In this document: positions 24,019 to 33,200 of the stretch, piece after piece | Numbering within the stretch: the first letter of the stretch is position 1 | How the letters are laid out: each line of letters begins with the position of its first letter | Assembly: GCF_017874035.1 (NCBI RefSeq) | Contig: NZ_JAGGKV010000038.1 | Location: forward strand, 1-45,987 | Reading direction: 5' to 3' | Source of the DNA: Paenibacillus aceris | GTDB taxonomy: Bacteria; Bacillota; Bacilli; Paenibacillales; NBRC-103111 | Length of the DNA: 45,987 nucleotides | Translations under genes and position numbers: made by a program | Notes under the pieces: generated by a model | What the model saw: only the letters and a program-made list of their open reading frames with translations | What the model was told of the DNA's origin: nothing | Database searches by the model: none

Positions 24019-24270
24019 CTAATAATCTTCATCAAGGCGTGAAACGAAGGACACATTATTCATGACAAAACCTTCTACATTGTAAGCCTTAAGTCCATAC
24101 TTACCTATGGCGTTCACATATTCCAAATGAATATTTTGCACAGTATAAAAAATAACATAATATTTGAAGGAATTCTCCGCATATATAACTATAAACCATT
24201 TAAACCCCGCATATATTGTGAGCTGAAGATACATGAACCACTCGTTTGTTAATTTTTTCATTACCTTCAA
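24019..24270 (-). pseudogene. Possible C-terminal remnant of a GH28-type glycosidase
   Basis: Only the last 35 residues look like protein: NIHLEYVNAIGKYGLKAYNV then EGFVMNNVSF. This resembles the closing beta-helix coils of GH28 polygalacturonases (N-h-E-x-V ... h-x-N-V-x-F). The first half is low-complexity and probably not translated. It sits directly upstream of the GH105 gene, where a GH28 partner would be common. Weakly supported. Confidence 0.3.
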
Positions 24271-24527
24271 GCGTATCGATAATTTGATTGATCCCCAAAG
24301 TTACCTTCCGCTTAACAGCTTAGCCCACTTCTTGATAGGAACGGCGAATTAAAATCCACGTCCCTTGTATTTTCCAAAATGCCCCCGCATAGGCAGTGGT
24401 AACACCATTACTGCTGTCTATTGACACTAAATTCACATTACAGATGAAAAAGATCCAGAATGGACAAGCAAAGACCAGGGATCTTTGTTGTTGTTATTAA
24501 ACAGTTTTGTCTATCAAAGTCTGAACC
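24271..24527. other. Gap without a recognisable gene
   Basis: No coding region is seen. A loose hairpin with GATCC/GGATC arms (about 24448-24487), followed by TTTGTTGTTGTT, might be a plus-strand terminator, but no plus-strand gene precedes it. Confidence 0.3.
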
Positions 24528-24599
24528 TTACCGCTTCGCTTTATAAAACTCATGATACAGCTTCATCAGCGCTCGCTTCTCAATCCGCGACACATAGGA
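24528..24599 (-). pseudogene. 3'-terminal fragment of a second sigK-like gene
   Basis: The last 23 codons plus TAA read SYVSRIEKRALMKLYHEFYK then AKR, the exact C-terminus pattern of SigK-type sigma factors, with no frameshift. The homology stops abruptly at 24600, where a degenerate copy of the dispersed repeat begins. It differs in several codons from the other fragment at 20.6 kb, so it is not a recent copy of it. Confidence 0.65.
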
Positions 24600-24665
24600 A
24601 TTATAAAAAATAAAGTGTTGCTTCTTAACAGCCCTGTGGACTTCAACTATCGTACCCGTTAGATT
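24600..24665 (+). repeat. Degenerate dispersed repeat (copy C) at the sigK fragment
   Basis: ATAAAG, then CAGCCCTGT and CAACTATCGTACCCGTTAGA follow the same order as in the copy at 34.9 kb (ATAAAG, CAGCCTGT, CAACTAATGTTCTGCGTTAG). The left hairpin arm is missing and is replaced by the sigK fragment. Moderately supported by eye only. Confidence 0.35.
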
Positions 24666-24907
24666 TTACCTTCGATAAACCCAGCCGCTTTTTTTATTCA
24701 ATCACACATTAATGCAAAAGGGACTTATCCCGTTTGAACAACCTTCCCTATCCCCCTTATTTATTGTGAATACCCGAAATGGTTATAATCTGATCTACCC
24801 AGACATAATAATGATGTAAATAAAACTTTACATTATGAATGATATACATTACATTATGTATATAAAACTTAACTTATCAAAAAAAGAAAATACAGGCGGT
24901 GTAGTGC

Positions 24908-25354
24908 ATGACCTATCAAGAAAAGAAGAGCATCGTATCGTTGATCAGCACAATAATCATTTTCGGATCTTATTGCTTGTACATGTATCCGCAGTACCCC
25001 GAAGGGGGTCTGGAGTCGATGGAAATCTTTCGTTATTGGGGTTCCTTCGTTCTCATCTTGATGTTGGTTTCAATCGTTGCCCATATCATGATCAGTATTA
25101 TTTTTAACATCGTCTTTAGAATAACCACCGGAGAAAAGGAACCAACATTTATGGATGAACTGGATAAGCTCATTGATCTGAAAGCGACCAGAAATTCTTT
25201 CGTTGTGTTTATTCTCGGCTTTCTTCTTGCCATGGCATCGCTGGTTATCGATCAGCCATCACAGGTGATGTTCATGGTCCTGGTCATCTCCGGATTCTTC
25301 TCCGATGTGACCGGCTCCGTCACGAAACTTTATCACTATCGGAAAGGAGTCTAG
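24908..25354 (+). CDS. Four-TM membrane protein paired with an XRE regulator
   Basis: This 148-residue protein has four predicted membrane segments (about 9-28, 45-70, 97-115, 122-140). A short charged loop lies between the second and third (TTGEKEPTFMDELDKLIDLK). It ends one base before the start of a small helix-turn-helix gene, whose ribosome site AAAGGAG lies inside this gene, so the two are coupled. Such two-gene units of a small membrane protein and a YgzD-like regulator are widespread in Firmicutes. The membrane protein's function is not established; it may modulate the regulator. The upstream region is AT rich with several TATAAT-like words. Confidence 0.7.
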   Translation: MTYQEKKSIVSLISTIIIFGSYCLYMYPQYPEGGLESMEIFRYWGSFVLILMLVSIVAHIMISIIFNIVFRITTGEKEPTFMDELDKLIDLKATRNSFVVFILGFLLAMASLVIDQPSQVMFMVLVISGFFSDVTGSVTKLYHYRKGV

Positions 25355-25355
25355 T

Positions 25356-25580
25356 ATGGGCAAAATTCTTGTCGGCAATCACATCCGAAAATTAAGGTTC
25401 AACCATGATGAAATGACACAACAGCACTTGGCTGACAAGGTGGGCGTAACAAGACAAACCATCGTGGCCCTAGAAAAGGGTAACTACTCCCCATCTCTAG
25501 AACTGGCTTTTCGCATTGCTCACGCCTTCAACTTACCTTTGGAAGAGGTTTTCTTTTACGGGGATAACACAAAGAAGTAA
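25356..25580 (+). CDS. XRE-family helix-turn-helix transcriptional regulator
   Basis: This 74-residue protein is a single HTH_3/XRE domain. MTQQHLADKVGVTRQTIVAL contains the two recognition helices, followed by EKGNYSPSLELAFRIAHAFN and PLEEVFFY, the standard end of YgzD-type minimal regulators. It would bind DNA as a dimer and probably controls its own two-gene operon. Translation is coupled to the membrane-protein gene by a 1-nt gap. Confidence 0.88.
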   Translation: MGKILVGNHIRKLRFNHDEMTQQHLADKVGVTRQTIVALEKGNYSPSLELAFRIAHAFNLPLEEVFFYGDNTKK

Positions 25581-25638
25581 GAACTAAGATTTTTTTGCTT
25601 TACCGTTTATGAATTTATTAAAAGAAGGAGACAAACAA

Positions 25639-26328
25639 ATGAACTTTTCTAACAAAAAGAGCGCGTTCATTGTGGGAGTACTGTTTATACTTGCAGCTGT
25701 TACGGCGATAATAGGTCTTAATTTATACGATCCTATCCTAAACAGCCCCGATTACTTGACTAATGGTTCCGAACACGCAAACCAGGTGATACTGGGAGCG
25801 CTTATGGAGTTAATTCTTGTCGTTTCAGCGGTTGGTACTGCAACTACAATGTTTCCAATCTTAAGAAAATACAATGAAACTATAGCTCTTTGGCATGTTG
25901 GCTTCAGGTTTCTTGAAGCGATTATCATTACTGTTGGTATAATCAGCGTACTGTCCCTATTGACCTTAAGCCAGGAATTTGTAGCAGCAGGCGCCCCGGA
26001 TATCACCTCTTTTCAAGCTTCAGGTACGGTGTTGAAAGCCATACATGACTGGACCTTTATGCTTGGTCCCCTTTTCATGCTGGGTATAAATACGATGATG
26101 TACAGTTATATATTTTATAAATCCAAGCTCGTGCCCAGGTTTATACCTATTCTGGGTATGACAGGGGCAGCTCTTGTTTTTATTTGTGCATTGTTAGTTA
26201 TGTTCGGTGTCATTCAACAAATTTCGGTTTGGGGTGGTATTTTGGCGCTGCCAGTAGCAGCTAATGAAATGATTTTAGCAGTATGGCTCATCGTTAAAGG
26301 ATTCAATGAAAAAGTAATAAAGTCCTAG
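25639..26328 (+). CDS. DUF4386 family membrane protein
   Basis: This 229-residue protein has six predicted membrane helices. It begins MNFSNKKSAFIVGVLFILAAV and contains LGALMELILVVSAVGTATTMFPILRKYNETIALWHVGFRFLEA, the typical core of DUF4386 proteins. GTVLKAIHDWTFMLGPLFMLGINTMMYSY and SKLVPRFIPILGMTGA follow. The function of the family is unknown. The frame opens at 25609, but ATG 25639 follows AAGGAG by 8 nt and is chosen. It lies 58 nt after the XRE regulator on the same strand and may be co-transcribed. Confidence 0.8.
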   Translation: MNFSNKKSAFIVGVLFILAAVTAIIGLNLYDPILNSPDYLTNGSEHANQVILGALMELILVVSAVGTATTMFPILRKYNETIALWHVGFRFLEAIIITVGIISVLSLLTLSQEFVAAGAPDITSFQASGTVLKAIHDWTFMLGPLFMLGINTMMYSYIFYKSKLVPRFIPILGMTGAALVFICALLVMFGVIQQISVWGGILALPVAANEMILAVWLIVKGFNEKVIKS

Positions 26329-26494
26329 TATTATAATTTCCTCCACTAACTTCCTCCACGTATATTTTTACAGCCCGGTCTGTGACGGAATTCCCAACGA
26401 TTTTGATATCAATGAATTACTTGAAAGTGGGGCGAGCAAAGTTGATAATATCTTATACCTTTCAATCCCCATGGCACACCTAAACTTGCATAAG
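26329..26494. other. Gap after DUF4386 without recognisable gene
   Basis: An unrecognised open stretch ends at the terminator hairpin that follows. Between that hairpin and the cupin stop codon (26524-26682) there is also nothing I can name. Confidence 0.3.
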
Positions 26495-26523
26495 AAAAAG
26501 CCCTTAAATTCCAAGGGCTTTTT
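26495..26523. terminator. Bidirectional terminator between DUF4386 and cupin genes
   Basis: The perfect arms AAAAAGCCCTT and AAGGGCTTTTT enclose a 7-nt loop, with A/T runs on both sides. It can serve the plus-strand DUF4386 gene and the convergent minus-strand cupin gene. Confidence 0.85.
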
Positions 26524-26682
26524 CAAAACACATTATTTTTAACTAGTTCCGTATTCAAGCAATTCTTCATCCGTCGGTTCTTATTCGTTCTCTTTATTTA
26601 ATCATTCCTTCTTGATGCGTTCTGCCTGTTACTTCAATTGATAAATTCAAAGGATTAATTTTAATTTTTACTACAGTAATTA

Positions 26683-27234
26683 TTATTCGACTGCCATGGC
26701 ATCAGCTTTTGTTACATGGACAGTACTATGTGGATGTTCTGGTGGTGCATATATCGAGTATAGTTTCAGAGGGATATTACCTGTATTGGTTATATTGTGC
26801 CATGTTCCAGCGGGTACTACAATGGCGGAGTCATCAGAGACTTTTCTTACAAAGTTTAGATTATCTTTTCTTTTGCCCATTTGAACAATCCCTTGACCTT
26901 GTTCTATACGTAAGAATTGATCAACGTTCGGGTGAATTTCCAAGCCGATATCTTCGCCAACATTAATACTCATTAAGGTAACTTGCAAATGATTTCCAGA
27001 CCATAAAGCGGTACGAAACGTACTGTTTTGCTTCGCAGCCTGATTGATATTAACTACAAACGGTTCAGGTCCATAATCTTTTAACTCTATACCCACTTGA
27101 ATATCATGCCTTATATCATTAGGAATAGACCCGTAAACAGACTGCCTTCCATAGTTATACATTGTTGGTACATTTACATGATAAGGAAAAGGATATGGGC
27201 AATAATATGGATTCATGTAAGGATTATTGTACAT
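26683..27234 (-). CDS. Cupin domain protein
   Basis: This 183-residue protein has a Tyr/Pro/Asn-rich N-terminus (NNPYMNPYYCPYPFPYHV), as in spore-coat-associated or surface cupins of bacilli. The single cupin barrel covers about 75-170. Motif 1 is IGLEIHPNVDQFLRIEQGQG, with His kept but the second His replaced (HPNVD for HxH). Motif 2 is VPAGTWHNITNTGN. The C-terminus is PPEHPHSTVH. ATG 27234 follows GGAGGG by 8 nt. A metal-dependent role (isomerase or dioxygenase) or a structural role is possible. Proteins with this overall layout are common in sporeformers. Confidence 0.75.
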   Translation of the reverse strand: MYNNPYMNPYYCPYPFPYHVNVPTMYNYGRQSVYGSIPNDIRHDIQVGIELKDYGPEPFVVNINQAAKQNSTFRTALWSGNHLQVTLMSINVGEDIGLEIHPNVDQFLRIEQGQGIVQMGKRKDNLNFVRKVSDDSAIVVPAGTWHNITNTGNIPLKLYSIYAPPEHPHSTVHVTKADAMAVE

Positions 27235-27386
27235 TTTTTCATTCCCTCCACACAATTATAAAATTATCTTATGAATTATGCTTAGGGAATGTACCTAGAT
27301 TCAGCATCTAAGGCAGTAGTTATTAAATATAGGTATAGTATCTAGTTAGAACAACAAGGTTAAACTGACACCCCATTTTTCAAATA

Positions 27387-27435
27387 CAAAAAACGGTGCC
27401 GCGTCTATCCAAAAACACGCACCGATCGTTTTTAC
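27387..27435. terminator. Possible bidirectional hairpin terminator
   Basis: AAAACGGT...GCGT and ACGC-ACCG arms, with T-runs on both sides (TTTTTTG on minus, GTTTTTA on plus). It lies downstream of the AraC fragment. Confidence 0.4.
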
Positions 27436-27559
27436 CATTGTTCCTGAATCAAGGATGATTGGGGGGCTGACTTTGCCAGGAAACAACCATATTTTTGTTA
27501 TTTGGATGAGCAAGAGCACAGGCGTCGAAATAGCCAAAAGTGGTAGGAGCAGAACAGAT

Positions 27560-27850
27560 TTACCTCTTAACAATTTGTTCACTAACATCATCCCGCTCCA
27601 TGACTAAGAGGGTGATGTCAATATTCCCATTTTTCCTGAATTCCTTGGTGGTCATTCCAGTAATGCGTTTAAACAGAGCAGAGAAATAATGAGAGTCGTT
27701 ATAACCAACGAGAAAAGCGATTTCAAACGATTTAAACGATGTCGTCTTAAACAGCTCCATCGCTTTTCGTATGCGATAATGTGTCAAATACTCGATAAAG
27801 GCACGACCTGTTTCCTGACTGAATATTTTGCTTAGATGGCTGGAACTCAC
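27560..27850 (-). pseudogene. C-terminal fragment of an AraC-family regulator
   Basis: The 96-codon frame is an AraC-type double helix-turn-helix: HLSKIFSQETGRAFIEYLTH, YRIRKAMELFKTTSFKSFEI, AFLVGYNDSHYFSALFKRITGMTTKEFR. This is the C-terminal half of a YesN-type response regulator or Cache-AraC regulator as found beside Paenibacillus sugar operons. Upstream in frame only HHKV remains before a stop codon, so the sensor/receiver half is lost. Such regulators normally control neighbouring carbohydrate genes. It is unlikely to be functional unless the bare DNA-binding domain is expressed. Confidence 0.7.
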
Positions 27851-28106
27851 CTTGTGGTGTAGGCGAGTCTATTGGCGATGAGGAATACTTTGCTGGTAAC
27901 CTTAAATTGTTCAGGAGCTAATCACCACTCTGGCAGAACTGGAATCCCAAATCATTTACCTTCAGCAAGAAGGAAATACATTGATAAAACCTCAATTATG
28001 CTTGCGGTGCGCCGATTAATGCAGCACCGCCATCAAAACAGATGGTTCAAACTGAATCATAAACACCCCTGGCCGATTGGCCAATGATTTCTTCTTTCGG
28101 AAGCTA
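27851..28106. other. Gap with unassigned coding-like fragment
   Basis: On the plus strand a short frame reads ELITTLAELESQIIYLQQEG then NTLIKPQLCLRCAD and stops. It is coil-like and could be the end of a regulator, but it has no start or ribosome site and I cannot assign it. Confidence 0.25.
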
Positions 28107-28134
28107 AAAAGGCTGCCAATGTTGGCTGCCTTTT
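28107..28134. terminator. Terminator of the oxalate decarboxylase-like gene
   Basis: The arms AAAAGGCTGCCAA and TTGGCTGCCTTTT (one mismatch) with a 2-nt gap are flanked by A and T runs. It lies 56 nt downstream of the minus-strand stop codon. Confidence 0.8.
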
Positions 28135-28189
28135 ATTGTCTATAGCACAAGCACTCCAATCAAAAAGGGAGCCTTACATTGCTATGCAC

Positions 28190-29383
28190 TTATTTATTCA
28201 TTTTTGGGTAATAAGTAAATCCCGGATTTTTCACTATAAATTGTTTCTCTTTTTTCAATGCGTTCATTAATTCAGGTCCTACATGTAAGTTTTGTTCTAC
28301 TAGTTGATGAGGTGTGAGCGCCATCCACTGATTCAATGAAACATCTTCAAAGCGGTCACTCTTAAACATCTCCAAAGCCCACACACTTTCATTACCTGTG
28401 TTTTGAATATAGTGACCGAAGGCACGTGGTACATATCCAACATCCCCGGCACGATAATCGAAAGTCCGAGCAGTACTATTGGGTGCCAAAACCGTCATTC
28501 GCGCCGTTCCTGAGATATAATACTGCCATTCATCATTGTTTGGATGCCAGTGCATTTCTCTCATTGCGCCTGGTTTAATTTCCAGTAACGAAGCGGCGAT
28601 TTGAGTTGAAATCGGAAAGTTGGTTGAATCCACAATACGCACGGTACTCCCTCCAGGAGTTACAATCGGCTCTTGTGCAAGGAGTCGATGCGAAAAGGTT
28701 TGTGGTATCGTTCCCTGCGGATCTTCTACCTGTTGACTTTCAAGTGGACCGGGAACGTTTGATTGAAAAATGTACAACTGGTGGTTCGGGATATGGGCAA
28801 AGGCGCTTGTTGGAACACCAAAATTCGCCGATAGCACGTCTTTGGGCGTATGTGCGAACCAATCCGAGATGGCTAAAGTATTGAGGTCAGAAAAGTTGCC
28901 GTCTGGGAAGACGAGCAAAAACTCACAACCTTCCTCCAGTCCTTGAATCGAATGCGGAATTCCGGGTGGGAAGTACCAAAGGTCGCCCACGCCAATATCG
29001 GCAATGAAGTTCCTCCCATTCTGATCAACGGATGTGATTCGTGCTCGCCCCACAAGCACAATCGCCCATTCCGCTTGCTGATGCCAATGCAACTCTCGCA
29101 CACCACCCGGAGTCAGAGCCATATTCACCCCAGCAAGCGTGGTCGCAATCGGCAGTTGTCTAACTGTCACTTCCCGTGACCAACCACCGTGATTTAACTG
29201 CATATTCGTATCGGAGAAAGAGAATTTTAGGTTAGGAAGCGATCCGGCATCGGTGGCAGGCGAAACTAGCATGTCAGGGTTCTGAATGTCTCGCATTATG
29301 TCACGTGGTCCTAAATCCCACCAACCGGCACCATCATTTCTTATCGGTTGTGGTATATGTCCAGTCCGTGTTTCGATTTTCAA
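28190..29383 (-). CDS. Oxalate decarboxylase family bicupin
   Basis: This 397-residue protein has two cupin domains. Domain 1 has Mn ligands in RELHWHQQAEW and PHSIQG. Domain 2 has them in REMHWHPNNDEWQYYISGTA and GHYIQNTG, and ALEMFK carries the Glu equivalent to OxdC Glu333. OxdC converts oxalate to formate and CO2. The lid over site 1, SENST in B. subtilis OxdC, reads SDLNT here (residues 165-169). The essential lid Glu162 is therefore Asp and its neighbours differ, so decarboxylase versus oxidase activity is uncertain. There is no secretion signal. TTG 29383 is the likely start, behind GAGGTG. It may detoxify plant oxalate released during pectin breakdown. Confidence 0.85.
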   Translation of the reverse strand: MKIETRTGHIPQPIRNDGAGWWDLGPRDIMRDIQNPDMLVSPATDAGSLPNLKFSFSDTNMQLNHGGWSREVTVRQLPIATTLAGVNMALTPGGVRELHWHQQAEWAIVLVGRARITSVDQNGRNFIADIGVGDLWYFPPGIPHSIQGLEEGCEFLLVFPDGNFSDLNTLAISDWFAHTPKDVLSANFGVPTSAFAHIPNHQLYIFQSNVPGPLESQQVEDPQGTIPQTFSHRLLAQEPIVTPGGSTVRIVDSTNFPISTQIAASLLEIKPGAMREMHWHPNNDEWQYYISGTARMTVLAPNSTARTFDYRAGDVGYVPRAFGHYIQNTGNESVWALEMFKSDRFEDVSLNQWMALTPHQLVEQNLHVGPELMNALKKEKQFIVKNPGFTYYPKMNK

Positions 29384-29692
29384 ATGTTTTGCACCTCATT
29401 TTCTATACACTTCATACTCGTAACTGGTTAAATGCCTATCTTAAGTTATGAATACAGTCTGGATTTGGAAATTTGTCCCCCTTGCTTCAAGTCAACTCGG
29501 TTATACAAAATAACATTTTTTGAAATGGCAGTGGTCTAAGAAGTAAAAAGAGAAGTCTTTATTTGGAAATTCAAGGAAGATGTCTCTATTTTATCGATTA
29601 TAACATCCACTTCAGATAGTGCTTTTAGACGTCATTTCACATGTACAAGATTCTACCTGCGCTAAACCAAAACACGATACGGACTTGATTTT
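29384..29692. other. Gap upstream of the oxalate decarboxylase-like gene
   Basis: This AT-rich region must hold the promoter for the minus-strand bicupin gene, but I see no clear -35/-10 pair and no gene. Confidence 0.3.
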
Positions 29693-29720
29693 AAAAAAAG
29701 CCGCAATTTAAGCGGCTTTT
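29693..29720. terminator. Terminator downstream of the DUF4091 remnant
   Basis: The perfect arms AAAAGCCGC and GCGGCTTTT enclose a 7-nt loop, with A-run and T-run ends. Confidence 0.85.
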
Positions 29721-29732
29721 AATGGGCAATTT

Positions 29733-30167
29733 TTAATCAAGAAAATATTCGGATACCGTGTGTAACAGTCGACTATGCGCATTCTGGAAATGTTCTGGGT
29801 TCTCATCACAATCTTTAAAGGAAACCATACAGGATGCCACAATTTCGTCAGCTAGAGTCTTATTCCTCTTAGCTAAACACATCAGCAGTTCATAATCTTC
29901 TATTCCCGATCTCATGGCTTCGAGTCGCAAGCTGCCCCAAGGTCCATCCGTTCCAGGGTATGCGATATGAGTATCTCCCGGTGGAAGCCTCGAAGCACTT
30001 AGGTTGGTCAATACCGGGGAGGATTGTTCAAACGGGTCTTGATCTCCCATATAGTAATTGAACCCCCAGTGTTTAACACACATTGATCCCAGCAGGCCGC
30101 ACTCCCCTAACTCCCTGAATTTTCTCATCCATACCTCGAACTTTGTTCGCTGGCATGAAAAATACAT
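29733..30167 (-). pseudogene. C-terminal fragment of a DUF4091/GH123-like glycosidase
   Basis: The frame encodes KHWGFNYYM, SRLPPGDTHIAYPGTDGPWG and SLRLEAMRSGIEDYELLMCL. These are the conserved last strands and helices of DUF4091 domains (HWGxNxY...PPGDxxxVYPG.DGP.xSlRLexmReGiEDYEyL). Whole proteins are 500 residues or more, and here only about 120 homologous residues remain, with an unrelated-looking start (MYFSCQRTKFEV). I read it as the 3' relic of a glycosidase gene that stood downstream of the pectinase genes. Confidence 0.65.
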
Positions 30168-30255
30168 TCCCTAGAATTCATCGGATTAACCATGTGGTTC
30201 CAATGTCTATTCTAAGGGATGCACTTCACATATGACTTAAATTCTGTTTAAAAGA

Positions 30256-33200
30256 TTAGCTGCCCTTTCTTTTGTCCCTGTTATCGTGATCGGTTTTAAT
30301 CGTGACACTGAGACCGGAAAGACTCAAGTTTCCAGTTGCGTCAACCGCTTTGATCATAAACATGTACTTCATATCTTTTTGCAAATTGGTGACATTGTAA
30401 GTTGTAACGTTGTCCAAAACAGCGATTTCCTTAGCAGAAGTATCGTTCACCAGATAAACCCTATAACCGGTCACGTCGATGTTATCAGTTGCTGCATTCC
30501 AGTTTAAGGTCAAGCCGGTTTTCGTTACATTGGTTGCGGTCAAATTGCCGGAGTTCCAAAGCGGTGCAAAGGTGTCGCCCGTTTGTGTATTTTCTGCACC
30601 CGCTTGATTAATAACGTCAGCTGGAACATCTGCCGTTTGATCCACAAAAGTGTAAAGTCTAGGCGTCCAATTTACAGGCTGCAAAGTACCGTTGCTCTTG
30701 GCAATTTCAACATTGTTGCCATTCAATACGGAGCCTTTGTCAGTGAATGCAGTTCCGCCGGATACTTGAATCAGAGATGAAGGAGATAAACCCGAATCAT
30801 TCGCAAAATAGTTATTTTCAGCATAGACCTGCGATTGGTATCCTACCCCGATTGCATAGAGGAATGGGTTATTCGGTTGGTTCGCTGTTCCTTCGTAATA
30901 GTTGTTATACACATGAACTTGACCGTAACGTACACGTGGTGCACGCTGACCTACGTTCCGATAAACGTTGTGATGGAAAGTAATTCTTTCCTTGCCGGCA
31001 TCACCGCTAAAGCTATCGCTTCCACCTACTAGCGTCGTCTTGTCATGGTCATGGAAGTAGTTGTAGGATACCGTAATCATGTCGGATGCATTCGTCATAT
31101 CCACGGCACCGTCGTGTTGTTGATACTTGCGTCCAAAATATTTATGGTTCGGATCATCAATGCCGCCTAAGTCACTAAATGTGTTATGGTCAATCCAAAC
31201 GTGAGTGGAGCCTTTAACCGAGATGTTGTCATAAGCGGAGTTCCAATTACCCAAATCGCCATCCGTCGGATCCCACTGGGGGAAATAATCGAATGTGTTT
31301 CGGAATTCGATGTTCCGGATGATTACATTATCCACATTCTCTAGGTTCAGGTTGCCGCCAAGAATCTTCGCATTGGTGCCGGGCAAACCGACAATCGTCG
31401 TATTTGAACCGACATTAATTTTGACTTGTTTGCTCTGATTATTTGCCGATCTTACACGTGCCTCTTCCAAAGCGCCACTAGGCAATGTTTTACCCCAAAC
31501 GGCCGGATCGTATGTTTTGAGATAAGCATCAAAATCATAAAGCGGATCCTTGTAGAATTCCATACCTATCGGGTTGTCGTTATTATCTACATTCATATTC
31601 ATCGTGCCGTTAATGAAGATTATCTTCGGCGTTCTGCCGGCCACTGCTTTCACCAGTTCACTGCGTTTACTCACGATGAAAATATTATCCGGATTAGTCG
31701 TTGATCCTCCGGTTGTTCCTGTGGTATGGGATCCCCATCCGTCATTAGGCGCTAGTACCTGTCTGCCAATGTCGTTATCTCCGGTATTGATCACATTTAT
31801 GGTCAATGGCACGGTGATGTCTCCGAAATTAAAGCCCATTGTTGTTGATCCCACAGGCAGCCCACAAAGGTAATCTTTCTTGAGCGTATATACACTCCCG
31901 GTAACGGTATAGTCCAATGGTCCAAGAACTTCTGTGCCATTCGTGATATTCGTCAGCGCAAATCCGTTGCTCCTGACGCTTACGTTAATATCCGCATTAT
32001 TTGCCGGGTTCATATCAAAGCTGGAGGATGTAACCACAACTTCTGGCGTATAGTTTACTTTCGGCATGATAACCGGAATGGATGGATCCCAGCCACCTAA
32101 AATTTGCGGAATCGTCAAACTTGCTTCCTGTCCTGTGAGCTGAGTGGAAATTTGACGTGTGGTTACATTCGCACCGTATCCATAGCTGTTATATTCCGAA
32201 AAATAGCTAGTTATACAGGAACCCGCACAGGAAGCCGCCCAGCCCTCCGGAAGAAACTTATTCGAATCGATTAAAGTGTTGATAAATGTAACTCTTGCGT
32301 AGTCCTTCCAAGCGCGCCCCAAGTCGTAAATCCCTTGTGCAGAGGGGCCGTCGACCACTTGAGAATTAAAAAATACATATCCCTTGTCCGTCGTATTTCT
32401 TTGCGCTCCTGCCGTAATATGTCCTCCTGCACTCTCTCCGGCCGGAACATTGCTCACAAGCACTATTTTCACATTGTCCATGACGACAGCGGGAGCTTCA
32501 CCGAAGATGAAATCGACGTCTCCTTCAATAATGCTGTTGTGGAAATAATGACGTCCCTGATTTTTGGAATTCAAGCCGTTGTACAGCGTATCTTGATAGC
32601 CTTTCAATCTTACCGTTTCCAATACGGCCATATCGCTTTTGAGCGACAGAGCTACCGCCTGTGCCACTTCACTGCGCGGTCCGGCGCTGTTCTCAATCGT
32701 CAGATTGGAAGCGTTAAAGAAGTCTGCAGTTACGTCCACTGTCTGACTTAGGAACGTGTTTCCTGTGTGACCGGGCTTGCCCTGTGTCGCCGCAGTCCCT
32801 GCGTAATCGCCATACATAATGGATGTTTTATCCATGCCTGCGCCGACAAGACTTATATATGGACGATCAACCTTAAGCTTTTCGGTATACGTTCCGGGAG
32901 CGATATAAATGATCGTTCTTGTGGTGTTATTTGTCGGAACCCGATTAATAGCACTTTGAATAGTATTGAATACTCTTACACCATCAGCTGCTACATTTCT
33001 ATCAACCGTAAGCACAGCCGCCGGGAGTACAACAAGTTCATCCGAATCAGAGCTTTCGCCGTTCGAATTTACAGCGGAAACAACATAATAAAGAGGTATC
33101 CCGTTTGTCACGCTCCAATCGTCAAATGTTGAATGGTAAGTTGAAGAGATAACCGTATATGGCCCGTCTGCAGAAATAGCTCTCTTTACATTGTAAGAGG

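Noticed and set aside
26468..26488. TGGCAC...TTGCAT on the plus strand as a second sigma-54 promoter
   Set aside because: The spacing between the GG and GC elements is 3 nt too long and no gene follows.
27346..27591. 81-codon minus-strand hydrophobic frame after the AraC fragment
   Set aside because: It overlaps the AraC fragment's end and the hairpin at 27387-27435. It has no family resemblance and hydrophobicity from T-rich DNA is likely.
27872..28087. 71-codon plus-strand frame that at first looked like a transposase piece
   Set aside because: Composition is basic but no DDE or HTH motif is seen. A different frame of the same DNA looks more protein-like, and neither has a start.
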